This document shows positions 1 to 6,354 of a stretch of DNA of 15,418 bases, piece after piece. Within the stretch, counting starts at the first letter, position 1. The number at the start of each line of letters is the position of its first letter. The position numbers and the translations under genes are program-made. Below the pieces are notes generated by a model. That model saw only the letters and a program-made list of their open reading frames with translations. It was not told the DNA's origin and did not search any database. Source of the stretch: CAZERD01 sp964515405 (lineage in GTDB: Bacteria > Campylobacterota_A > Desulfurellia > Desulfurellales > CAZERD01); assembly GCA_964515405.1 (NCBI GenBank), contig CAZERD010000034.1, positions 1-15,418 on the forward strand. The letters run 5' to 3'.

Positions 1-148
1 TGGTCAGGGTTATGGTAACCCTTACATTGTTATCCTTGTCTATATCTATACCGTATATAAACCCTAGACTGACTATATCCATACCGATCTCTGGATCAAC
101 TACATTATAAAGGGCCGCAACTACATCCCTCTTTGTGAGCTGTCCCAT
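1..148 (-). CDS. MIP18/DUF59 family protein (SufT/PaaD-like), C-terminus outside window
   Basis: The first 49 residues are visible and the rest lies beyond base 1. Residues near 18-30 read DPEIGMDIVSLGFIY, the signature of the MIP18/DUF59 family (canonical DPEIxxxIVxLGLIY). This family covers SufT, the PaaD-like proteins and eukaryotic CIA2, which help assemble or carry iron-sulfur clusters in the cytoplasm. The ATG directly abuts the TAA of the upstream gene, and an AAGGAG/GAAAGG-rich ribosome site sits in the end of that gene, so the two are co-translated. This is the visible distal gene of the leftward operon that begins with a Cys-rich DUF2284 protein. The family is clear; whether this member is SufT, PaaD-like or another subfamily cannot be told from 49 residues. 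Confidence 0.85.
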   Translation of the reverse strand, partial: MGQLTKRDVVAALYNVVDPEIGMDIVSLGFIYGIDIDKDNNVRVTITLT

Positions 149-523
149 TTAACCTTTCTCCTTCTTTACGAGGTTAAGCTTTAAAACATTCCCTTTTTTA
201 CCTTTCTTGACCTTCCTCTTGGACTTCAGTGACTTCACTATTGAGGAGTCTTCCTTCAAAAACTTTATCGTAAGTATGTTGTCTATATTGGGAATAATTA
301 TCGTACCGCGATATATAGAGCTACTGTTCTCCAACGGCTCAAGTTTAATTTCCCCATTCTCCACAGAGTAAGCATGAACATCACTAAGCTTCAGCCCTAT
401 ATAAGGCTGTTCCTCCAGCAAGGTAAAAATATCATCGTCGGTATCAAACTCCGTTTGCACAGAGCCTATGTAACTTTCACCGTTTATAAGATCAACCTTG
501 ACCCAAATCCTGTTCTCAGCCAT
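149..523 (-). CDS. Uncharacterised 124-residue protein with basic tail
   Basis: I do not recognise this protein. The N-terminal two thirds look like a small beta-rich domain; the start, VKVDLINGESYIGSVQ, has the alternating pattern of a compact barrel strand pair, vaguely like Sm or PilZ-type folds. The last 25 residues are strongly basic (KSKRKVKKGKKG), which could bind nucleic acid or acidic lipid. No signal peptide or membrane segment is seen. The ATG is preceded by GGAG inside the end of gatA with 7-base spacing, and the stop touches the start of the MIP18 gene, so it is a genuine operon member. Function unknown; the nucleic-acid idea is only inference from charge. Confidence 0.8.
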   Translation of the reverse strand: MAENRIWVKVDLINGESYIGSVQTEFDTDDDIFTLLEEQPYIGLKLSDVHAYSVENGEIKLEPLENSSSIYRGTIIIPNIDNILTIKFLKEDSSIVKSLKSKRKVKKGKKGNVLKLNLVKKEKG

Positions 524-525
524 CT

Positions 526-1944
526 TTAACTCCGTATATAAGGTATCTTTCTGTGAAAATCATGTTGCTGTTCAAAAGCATACGCGCATTTAAAAACATT
601 ATCCTCCCTCAATCTATCTGCAATTATCTGGAGCCCTAAGGGTAAACCACTATCCGAAAAACCCATAGGAACACTAATGGCTGGTACAGAAGCCAGATTG
701 GCTGCTATGGTGAATATATCAGAAAGATACATTTGGAGAGGATCCTCTGTCTTTTCACCCAACCTAAAAGCTTCCGTGGGTGAGGTTGGCATTATAACAC
801 AATCACAGTTCTCAAAAACAACATCAAAATCCCTCTTTATAAGCGTCCTTAATTTTTGAGCCCTAACATAATATGCATCATAGTACCCACTGGAAAGCAC
901 GTACGTCCCTAACATTATTCTTCTCTTCACCTCATCCCCAAAACCCTGGGAGCGAGTTCTTTCATACATATCTACGACATCACCATAGTTATCAGCCCTA
1001 AAACCATATTTAACACCATCATACCTCGCAAGATTGCTGGAAGCCTCAGCCGGAGCAATTATATGGTAGTCGGATACCGAATACTTGACATTCGGCAAGT
1101 CAATCTCCACCATTTCACAACCAAGATGTTTTAGGGTATCTATAGCCCTGTAGAATGCCTCAGCCACAGGACGAGAGCAGTGGTCTATTACCTTCCCATA
1201 CACCCCAACACGCATCCTCCTCACATCTTCTGTGAGAAACGAAGTGAAATCCATTTTCCCGGTCCCCAGTGATGTAGAATCCATAGGATCATACCCATGT
1301 ATAATGTTCATCAGTATCGCTGCATCCGTGACATCACGGGTTATAGGACCTATCTGATCAAGGCTCGAAGCAAACGCAACAAGTCCATACCTGGAGACAA
1401 GTCCATAGGTAGGCTTAAACCCCACAACACCACATAAAGACGCTGGTTGCCTTATGGAGCCTCCTGTATCCGAACCAAGTGCAGCTATAGCCATACCCGA
1501 AGCCACCGCTGCCGCTGAGCCACCACTAGAACCACCAGGCACCCTTTCTAGATCAAAGGGATTCCTTGTAGGACCAAAATAGGAGGTTTCCGTAGAAGAA
1601 CCCATAGCAAATTCATCCATATTGCATTTCCCGATAAAACTTGCTCCTGCGGATTTTAATAGAGATATTACCGTGGCATCATACGGAGCAATATAGTTGC
1701 TTAGCATCCTAGAACCACAGGTAGTTAATGTACCCTCTATCAGCATGTTATCCTTGATGGCTATGGGTAAACCCATCAAAATACCTTCACCATAAACCTT
1801 ATATTCATCAAAAACGGTTATATAAGCATTCACCTTACCATCATATTCGCCTATCCTGTCAAGAAGAGAATTATACACCTCCTCAGCTTTGACCTCACCG
1901 CTGCTTACAAGTTTCATTAATTCGTGCAAAGTTCTCTCAAACAT
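526..1944 (-). CDS. gatA: Asp/Glu-tRNA(Asn/Gln) amidotransferase subunit A
   Basis: GatA is the glutaminase subunit of GatCAB, which converts Glu-tRNA(Gln), and often Asp-tRNA(Asn), to the amidated form in the cytoplasm. The amidase-signature triad is intact: K64 (IAIKDN), S139 (in PGGSSGGSAAA) and S163 (in SDTGGSIRQPA). All three sit exactly 15 residues before Lys79, Ser154 and Ser178 of the Staphylococcus aureus enzyme. The length of 472 residues is typical. The start ATG follows a GAGAGAGGG site. It lies 12 bases after gatC; gatB is not in this window. The presence of gatCA together with tRNA-Gln and tRNA-Glu genes at the right edge fits an organism that makes Gln-tRNA indirectly, though a GlnRS elsewhere cannot be excluded. 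Confidence 0.97.
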   Translation of the reverse strand: MFERTLHELMKLVSSGEVKAEEVYNSLLDRIGEYDGKVNAYITVFDEYKVYGEGILMGLPIAIKDNMLIEGTLTTCGSRMLSNYIAPYDATVISLLKSAGASFIGKCNMDEFAMGSSTETSYFGPTRNPFDLERVPGGSSGGSAAAVASGMAIAALGSDTGGSIRQPASLCGVVGFKPTYGLVSRYGLVAFASSLDQIGPITRDVTDAAILMNIIHGYDPMDSTSLGTGKMDFTSFLTEDVRRMRVGVYGKVIDHCSRPVAEAFYRAIDTLKHLGCEMVEIDLPNVKYSVSDYHIIAPAEASSNLARYDGVKYGFRADNYGDVVDMYERTRSQGFGDEVKRRIMLGTYVLSSGYYDAYYVRAQKLRTLIKRDFDVVFENCDCVIMPTSPTEAFRLGEKTEDPLQMYLSDIFTIAANLASVPAISVPMGFSDSGLPLGLQIIADRLREDNVFKCAYAFEQQHDFHRKIPYIRS

Positions 1945-1956
1945 AAAAACCCTCTC

Positions 1957-2238
1957 TCACACTATACGGGGTGTTTTAAAGAACCCTTCTTCCTCTTCCG
2001 GGGCATTTGAGGTAGCCTCCTTGCTCCCCATGGAGGGCTCCACTGCATCCTCTCTAAATCTATTGTCAAAATCACCCACATAGAAATTTGCTTCCGCTCC
2101 CTCAAGACTTAGTTCATCCAGCTCTCTCATATAACCAAGTATCCTATTAAATTGAACCACAAATTTGTCTAACTCCTCCTCACTTATATACAACCTCGCC
2201 AAGGAAGCAATCTTTCTTACATCCTCCTTAGTTATCAT
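1957..2238 (-). CDS. gatC: Asp/Glu-tRNA(Asn/Gln) amidotransferase subunit C
   Basis: GatC is the small belt subunit that wraps GatA and GatB together. The 93 residues show the family start (ITKEDVRKIASLARLYISEEEL), the middle ILGYMRELDEL, and the conserved C-terminal FFKTPRIV. I chose the ATG at 2238 over the TTG one codon upstream because GGAGGA lies 5 bases before the ATG and only 2 before the TTG. That start overlaps the end of truA by 11 bases, with the ribosome site inside truA, so translation is probably coupled. gatA follows after 18 bases. Confidence 0.95.
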   Translation of the reverse strand: MITKEDVRKIASLARLYISEEELDKFVVQFNRILGYMRELDELSLEGAEANFYVGDFDNRFREDAVEPSMGSKEATSNAPEEEEGFFKTPRIV

Positions 2239-3004
2239 CAAAATCCTCCATTATACGCACAGACTCATAACAAACCCTGCTGAGGAATAGCCCGCATGGG
2301 GGTGCCTTCGGTCTGAATACATAATTGCCCTTCATTATAGTTTTAACATCCTCTATTTGCAACCTGTTTCGAGCAACACCTACAAGAATACCCACGATAT
2401 ACCTAACCATACCCTTCAAGAAACCATCAGCCCTTATATTTATTATTATCCATTTACCAAATTTGCCCACTCTCAAAAAATAAACCCTTCTAATCCTACG
2501 ACCAACAGCCTCAGAATCGCACAAGTAGGTAAAATCCCTTTCCCCTTCAAATATACTCTTTACCTTCACCATACCTGAAATATCCAATGGCTTTTTAATG
2601 TGCCAACTATACCTTGCAAAAAATGGAGGGATGACAGGGGCGTTATACACTAAGTATGTATAATCCCGAAAAATAGCATCATACTGACTATGAAAGGACT
2701 CAGGAACACATTCAACGCCCAACACCCTTACATCCCACGGCAGTGCAGAATTCAAAGCCCTGAGAAGGGAAATCTTGGATAAACCCAAGGGACATTTGAA
2801 GTCAACAAACTGCGCTTTGGCATGCACTCCTGCATCTGTCCTTCCAGCATACCTTATTCTGACTCGGCACCCACATACCCTCTCAAGGGCCTGCTCCAAC
2901 TCCCCCTGTACAGTTCTCTCCCCTTTTTGAAGCTGGAATCCATGAAAATCGGTGCCATCGTAGGCTAGTTTTATAAGATATCTCTCACAACCTGCTACCA
3001 CCAA
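2228..3004 (-). CDS. truA: tRNA pseudouridine(38-40) synthase
   Basis: TruA converts uridines 38, 39 and 40 in the anticodon arm of many tRNAs to pseudouridine. The catalytic motif RYAGRTDAGVHA is present with Asp57 as nucleophile, preceded by the family N-terminus (LIKLAYDGTDFHGFQLQ) and followed by the typical RDYTYLVYN and FLKGMVRYIVG segments. The length of 258 residues is normal. The start is TTG at 3004 or GTG at 3001; no ATG is available upstream of the conserved region and no strong ribosome site is visible, so translation likely depends on coupling to tldD, whose last 20 bases it overlaps. It sits with gatCA in a tRNA-related part of the operon. Confidence 0.95.
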   Translation of the reverse strand: MVVAGCERYLIKLAYDGTDFHGFQLQKGERTVQGELEQALERVCGCRVRIRYAGRTDAGVHAKAQFVDFKCPLGLSKISLLRALNSALPWDVRVLGVECVPESFHSQYDAIFRDYTYLVYNAPVIPPFFARYSWHIKKPLDISGMVKVKSIFEGERDFTYLCDSEAVGRRIRRVYFLRVGKFGKWIIINIRADGFLKGMVRYIVGILVGVARNRLQIEDVKTIMKGNYVFRPKAPPCGLFLSRVCYESVRIMEDFDDN

Positions 3005-4343
3005 CCAACAAACGCGGTATCTTTATAGTGGGTTCTCCATCGGTAACCGGAATCCCTTGGCCAGATTTACCACAGGTTCCAACCTCAGTCCCCATATCAT
3101 TACCCACCATCTCTATGGTTTTCAGCACTTCAGGACCGTTACCCATGAGAGAAGCACCCCTAACCATATGTCTCCTCTTACCATTCTTTATCAAATAGCC
3201 TTCCATAACCTCAAACACAAAATCTCCTGTAATGGGATTAACCTGCCCTCCTCCCATTTTTTCAACAAGCAGCCCTCTTTCTACTGATCCCACAATTTCC
3301 TCAGGATCATACTCCCCCTTATCTATAAAGGTATTGGACATCCTGACCATGGGAGGGTGCCTAAAAGACTCCCTCCTGCCGTTCCCAGTGGAAGGCTCAC
3401 CAGCTAAATTACCATACATCTTATCAAAGAGATAGCCTTTCAAAACCCCATTCTCTATAAGAACAGTCCTGCCGGATTTCACACCTTCATCATCATAATA
3501 GTAAGACCCTCTCATGTAGGGAAGAGTAGCATCATCAATCACACTAATAAGTTCACTGGCCACCTTTTCACCCTTCCTACCCTGATATATACTCATAGAC
3601 TCATACACAAGATCTGCTTCAAGGCCATGCCCTACTGCTTCATGTATCATTGTACCACCCGCCCTTGAGGACAGGATAACACACATAGTTTCAGCCTTCA
3701 AAGGCGGTGCCCACAGGAGTTGAACCAACTTTTCGACCATCTCTTCAGCAACAGCTCCGAAATCTATAGCCATCAGAAATTCCGACCCACCAATAGCACT
3801 AAAAGGCTGTCTCCATGTTTGAACAACATCCCCTCTTCTGGCTGTCATCTCTATATAAAGGGTGGTATACAATCTCTTTTCCTTCACAATACTGCCCTCT
3901 TCATTGATTATCACTATTTCCTTGGCTTGATCAGAAAAACTCAGACTGACCTGTTTCACTTCTCCCCTACGGTACGCCACATCATTGATAATTCCAAAAA
4001 TCTCCCCAACAAAATTCAAATCCTCAGGGTATCCCCCATACCCTTCAATCTTACAAACCTCTTGAGGATTAGATAAAATATGGACCCCTGGTAGAGGATT
4101 GGCAGTATCAGCTATAAACTTTGAGAGTTTAAGCACATTTTCCTCGGATTTATCCGTCGTAGCAGAAAACAAAACAGAAAGACCCCTAACCCCTCTTATA
4201 CCAACCCCACTATCATACCCCACCTTTATATTCTCTATTCTCCTATTTTTCCCTTCAACACTTCTCACTTGCGAGGTTTCAACGTATATATCAAAAACAT
4301 CAAAATGGGCGCTTTTCAACGCTAAATAAGCATCCTCATACAT
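2985..4343 (-). CDS. tldD: TldD metalloprotease
   Basis: TldD is the zinc-protease subunit of the TldD/TldE system, which acts on small unfolded peptides such as microcin B17 precursor and the CcdA antitoxin. The metal site is intact: HEAVGH (His234, Glu235, His239) and the C-terminal Cys424 in EVGTCGKSGQG. I chose the ATG at 4343 because GGGGGG lies about 7 bases upstream; a longer reading from 4412 would add 23 residues (starting MILESPCC) that overlap the DUF2284 gene and do not look like the family. The 452 residues match a full-length TldD. No pmbA/tldE partner lies in the window. It ends overlapping truA. Confidence 0.95.
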   Translation of the reverse strand: MYEDAYLALKSAHFDVFDIYVETSQVRSVEGKNRRIENIKVGYDSGVGIRGVRGLSVLFSATTDKSEENVLKLSKFIADTANPLPGVHILSNPQEVCKIEGYGGYPEDLNFVGEIFGIINDVAYRRGEVKQVSLSFSDQAKEIVIINEEGSIVKEKRLYTTLYIEMTARRGDVVQTWRQPFSAIGGSEFLMAIDFGAVAEEMVEKLVQLLWAPPLKAETMCVILSSRAGGTMIHEAVGHGLEADLVYESMSIYQGRKGEKVASELISVIDDATLPYMRGSYYYDDEGVKSGRTVLIENGVLKGYLFDKMYGNLAGEPSTGNGRRESFRHPPMVRMSNTFIDKGEYDPEEIVGSVERGLLVEKMGGGQVNPITGDFVFEVMEGYLIKNGKRRHMVRGASLMGNGPEVLKTIEMVGNDMGTEVGTCGKSGQGIPVTDGEPTIKIPRLLVGGSRL

Positions 4344-4365
4344 ACACAGTACCCCCCTATTCTCA

Positions 4366-4821
4366 CTATCCAACAAGAACAAGCCCATACAGCACGGGCT
4401 CTCTAAAATCAATCCTCGCTACACTACTCAACTCTATTCCAACAGCGTTTATAGAAGGCCTAACACGGTTCATCTGTGGACAATTACCCTCCTCCATAAA
4501 GGTACACCTACTACAGAGATTACAACTTCCAGGAAAAAACGCAAGGGAGTAGTGATACCCCTGTCTGAAGAGTTCAGTCTCCGTAGTCAAGAGATACTCA
4601 ATTACTTCTCTTTTGTCCTCTTCAAAGAAAACGATCCTAAACTTAATCAACACAGCTTCCCTGAAGTGTCTCATCAAATCTCTTGTCTCCATCCAAGACG
4701 GAACAAATGGCGGGCACGACGGATTCCTCCCGTAGTTTTCACAGACCCTACACTTCCAAACAGGCCTTGGAGATACCACTATATCCGAAACCTTGATAGA
4801 TCTCTCATCAACTACATCCAT
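4366..4821 (-). CDS. DUF2284 Cys-rich putative metal-binding protein
   Basis: This is a 151-residue cytoplasmic protein with two Cys clusters: C24, C27 and C36 (WKCRVCENYGRNPSCPP) and C100, C103, C106 and C114 (GSCNLCSRC...CPQ). The pattern CxxC...GxxPxCPP plus CxxCxxC is that of the DUF2284 'predicted metal-binding' family, probably an iron-sulfur or zinc protein; no activity is established. The ATG follows AGGGGGCAGG. It is the first gene of the leftward operon and is spaced 22 bases from tldD. With the MIP18 gene at the other end, the operon has both a likely Fe-S protein and a likely Fe-S assembly factor, which is only a hint of function. Confidence 0.87.
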   Translation of the reverse strand: MDVVDERSIKVSDIVVSPRPVWKCRVCENYGRNPSCPPFVPSWMETRDLMRHFREAVLIKFRIVFFEEDKREVIEYLLTTETELFRQGYHYSLAFFPGSCNLCSRCTFMEEGNCPQMNRVRPSINAVGIELSSVARIDFREPVLYGLVLVG

Positions 4822-4839
4822 AACCTGCCCCCTTTTTTA

Positions 4840-4868
4840 ATTATAATACAGGAATATTTTTCTGTAAC
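4840..4868 (-). promoter_or_regulatory. Housekeeping-type promoter of the DUF2284-tldD-truA-gatCA operon
   Basis: Read leftward, GTTACA (4868-4863, four of six to TTGACA) is followed by 17 bases and a perfect TATAAT (4845-4840). The start of transcription would be near 4833, giving a leader of about 12 bases that still holds the AGGGGGCAGG ribosome site. The -35 hexamer is the reverse complement of the TGTAAC of the ECF promoter on the other strand, so the two promoters share the same six base pairs. Confidence 0.6.
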
Positions 4869-4888
4869 TATATTTTAGAAAAAGCGTT
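4863..4888 (+). promoter_or_regulatory. Candidate ECF promoter P1, upstream of the sigma gene
   Basis: TGTAAC (4863-4868), 16 bases, CGTT (4885-4888). This resembles the ECF promoter class typified by B. subtilis SigW (TGAAAC-N16-CGTA), and the same ten bases with the same spacing recur at 6293 and, on the minus strand, at 10972. Placement just before an ECF sigma gene fits autoregulation. The start of transcription would fall about 4894-4896, leaving only about five bases before the ATG at 4901. A housekeeping-like TATACT at 4888-4893 overlaps it but has no good -35. Confidence 0.72.
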
Positions 4889-4900
4889 ATACTTTATGAA

Positions 4901-5383
4901 ATGAATGATTTCGAAAAGTTTTACATGGAAACAAAAGACAAATTCTACGGGTATCTTATAAAACTAACAGGAAACAGTGAGGAAGCTTCCGACATATTAC
5001 AAGAAACATACCTACGAATATTTGAACACTACAGGGAAAAACCCATTAAAGGGCTTCTCTATAGAATAGGATACAACATATTCATAGACAATAAGAGAAA
5101 ACTCAAACATCAAACAAACATCGAAAACGTTGAAGGCAGGGAAGACATCGCAAAAAACACAACATCTTCACTGCTAATTAAGGAGGAGTATAGCTCCGTA
5201 ATGGCAATGATACAAAGACTCTCTCCAGAGGAAAGGCAGATTATATCCCTTAGAACCTCAGACAACCTATCTTATAGGGAGATAAGCCAAATAGTTGGCC
5301 TCAGCGAAGACAACATCAAAGTAAAAATACACAGAATCAGAAAAAAGCTTAAAAATATGTTGAGAGAGGAGGGGCTGCTATGA
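4901..5383 (+). CDS. ECF-family RNA polymerase sigma factor
   Basis: A 160-residue protein with only the two ECF domains. Sigma region 2 covers about residues 5-70 (SEEASDILQETYLRIFEHY, then LLYRIGYNIFIDNKRK) and region 4 about 100-153 (LSPEERQIISLRTSDNLSYREISQIVGLS..., a helix-turn-helix that reads the -35). It would direct RNA polymerase to a small set of promoters, likely the TGTAAC-N16-CGTT sites in this window. The next gene, a membrane anti-sigma factor, overlaps by four bases (ATGA), which is typical of such pairs. No Shine-Dalgarno sequence precedes the ATG; the mRNA may be nearly leaderless. Confident of the family; the signal it answers is unknown. Confidence 0.95.
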   Translation: MNDFEKFYMETKDKFYGYLIKLTGNSEEASDILQETYLRIFEHYREKPIKGLLYRIGYNIFIDNKRKLKHQTNIENVEGREDIAKNTTSSLLIKEEYSSVMAMIQRLSPEERQIISLRTSDNLSYREISQIVGLSEDNIKVKIHRIRKKLKNMLREEGLL

Positions 5384-5943
5384 AAGAGATACTAATATCC
5401 AAGTACATAGACAACGAGATGAACCTTGAGGAAAAATTGGACTTTGTAAAAGAAATAAAGAAAAGCGATCCCTTCTATAAAGAAACCATAGATCTAATAA
5501 AACAGGAACAATTACTCTCCTTCAATGTTGAGTATCCAGAACCCCTGTACCTACCGGAACCTGCAGGAAAAAGCAAAAACCTAAGACTACTGTATCCAAT
5601 AATAGCAGCCGCTGCCATAATACTGCTCATCCTATCAATAACAACAAGAGGATTAAACCCCAAACTAGCACAGCCCCAAAGAAAAGAAATAACCTACAGA
5701 TTCGTGTACTACAATCCATCCGCAAAAAGCGTACAGCTCGTGGGATCATTCACTGGATGGAAGAGAGTAAATATGAGGAGAATAGACGGCACAGGCTACT
5801 GGCAGATATACCTGAAACTACCGGATGGGGGAATATACAAGTATAATTTTATCATTAACCGCAAAAAAATTATCAACGATCCAACAAATCCAGCGAGAAT
5901 ATACAGCGGATTCGGCGGAGCAGATTCTGTACTGAGACTTTAA
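5380..5943 (+). CDS. Membrane anti-sigma factor with outer CBM48-like E-set domain
   Basis: Residues 1-45 form a short helical cytoplasmic region (SKYIDNEMNLEEKLDFVKEI) like anti-sigma domains, but the protein has no Cys or His, so it is not a zinc-binding (ZAS) type. Residues 70-88 are a single membrane segment. Residues 103-187 outside resemble an AMPK/isoamylase-type E-set (CBM48): SVQLVGSFTGWKRVNM, then GYWQIYLKL, YKYNFIINRKKIINDP and a final GFGGADSVLRL. It probably holds the sigma factor at the membrane until the outer domain senses a ligand or partner. CBM48 domains commonly bind glucans, but no ligand is shown here. The ribosome site GAGGAGGGG lies in the end of the sigma gene. The role is inferred from position and topology. 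Confidence 0.83.
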   Translation: MKEILISKYIDNEMNLEEKLDFVKEIKKSDPFYKETIDLIKQEQLLSFNVEYPEPLYLPEPAGKSKNLRLLYPIIAAAAIILLILSITTRGLNPKLAQPQRKEITYRFVYYNPSAKSVQLVGSFTGWKRVNMRRIDGTGYWQIYLKLPDGGIYKYNFIINRKKIINDPTNPARIYSGFGGADSVLRL

Positions 5944-5961
5944 ATAAAGGGAGGTGGTAAA

Positions 5962-6297
5962 ATGAAAAAACCTATCTCAATAGCTGTAGCTGCCATGCTA
6001 CTGGTAGGATGCACAGGAGGACCCAAATATTTTGTAAAACCCAATAACAATAACATATCCTTTTACGCAAGGATACCCGGCGCAAAAACCGTGTATCTTG
6101 TATCAAATGCAACAAACTTCAAAAAGGTGAAGGCTGTGAGAGTAAAGAAAAACCTCTGGAAGGCCAGCATACCCTACAAACACGGGTTGATTAAATACTT
6201 CTATATAGTGGACGGACACGTATTTATACCCCCATGTAAATCCCATGAATACGACGGGTTTGGTGGCAAGGACTGTGTTTATGTCCCAAACATGTAA
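5962..6297 (+). CDS. Small lipoprotein with diverged CBM48-like domain
   Basis: A signal peptide ends in the lipobox LVGC, with Cys17 as the lipidated residue; Thr-Gly follow, so outer-membrane sorting is likely. The mature 95 residues match the outer domain of the preceding anti-sigma factor: AKTVYLVSNATNFKKV against AKSVQLVGSFTGWKRV, LIKYFYIVDG against IYKYNFIINR, and GFGGKDCVYV against GFGGADSVLR. The GW aromatic of the anti-sigma copy is changed to NF, so any sugar site may be altered. Cys92 and Cys105 could form a disulfide. A strong GGAGGTGG site precedes the ATG, 18 bases after the anti-sigma gene. A co-sensor or decoy for the anti-sigma domain is plausible but unproven. Confidence 0.85.
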   Translation: MKKPISIAVAAMLLVGCTGGPKYFVKPNNNNISFYARIPGAKTVYLVSNATNFKKVKAVRVKKNLWKASIPYKHGLIKYFYIVDGHVFIPPCKSHEYDGFGGKDCVYVPNM

Positions 6298-6318
6298 CCT
6301 CTGCTACCCACAGGCGTT
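6293..6318 (+). promoter_or_regulatory. Candidate ECF promoter P2, upstream of the secreted repeat-protein gene
   Basis: TGTAAC (6293-6298), 16 bases, CGTT (6315-6318), identical in both hexamers and spacing to the site before the sigma gene. Its -35 overlaps the stop codon of the lipoprotein gene (TAA 6295-6297). The start of transcription would be near 6324-6326, giving a leader of about 30 bases with a strong AGGAGGTG ribosome site at 6343-6350. This would let the secreted protein be made independently of, and in excess over, the sigma operon. Confidence 0.72.
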
Positions 6319-6354
6319 TAATATGTGGAAAACGAAAAAAACAGGAGGTGACTC

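Noticed and set aside
4344..4412. Longer N-terminus of TldD
   Set aside because: The extra 23 residues overlap the DUF2284 gene and are unlike the family, whereas the ATG at 4343 has a good ribosome site.
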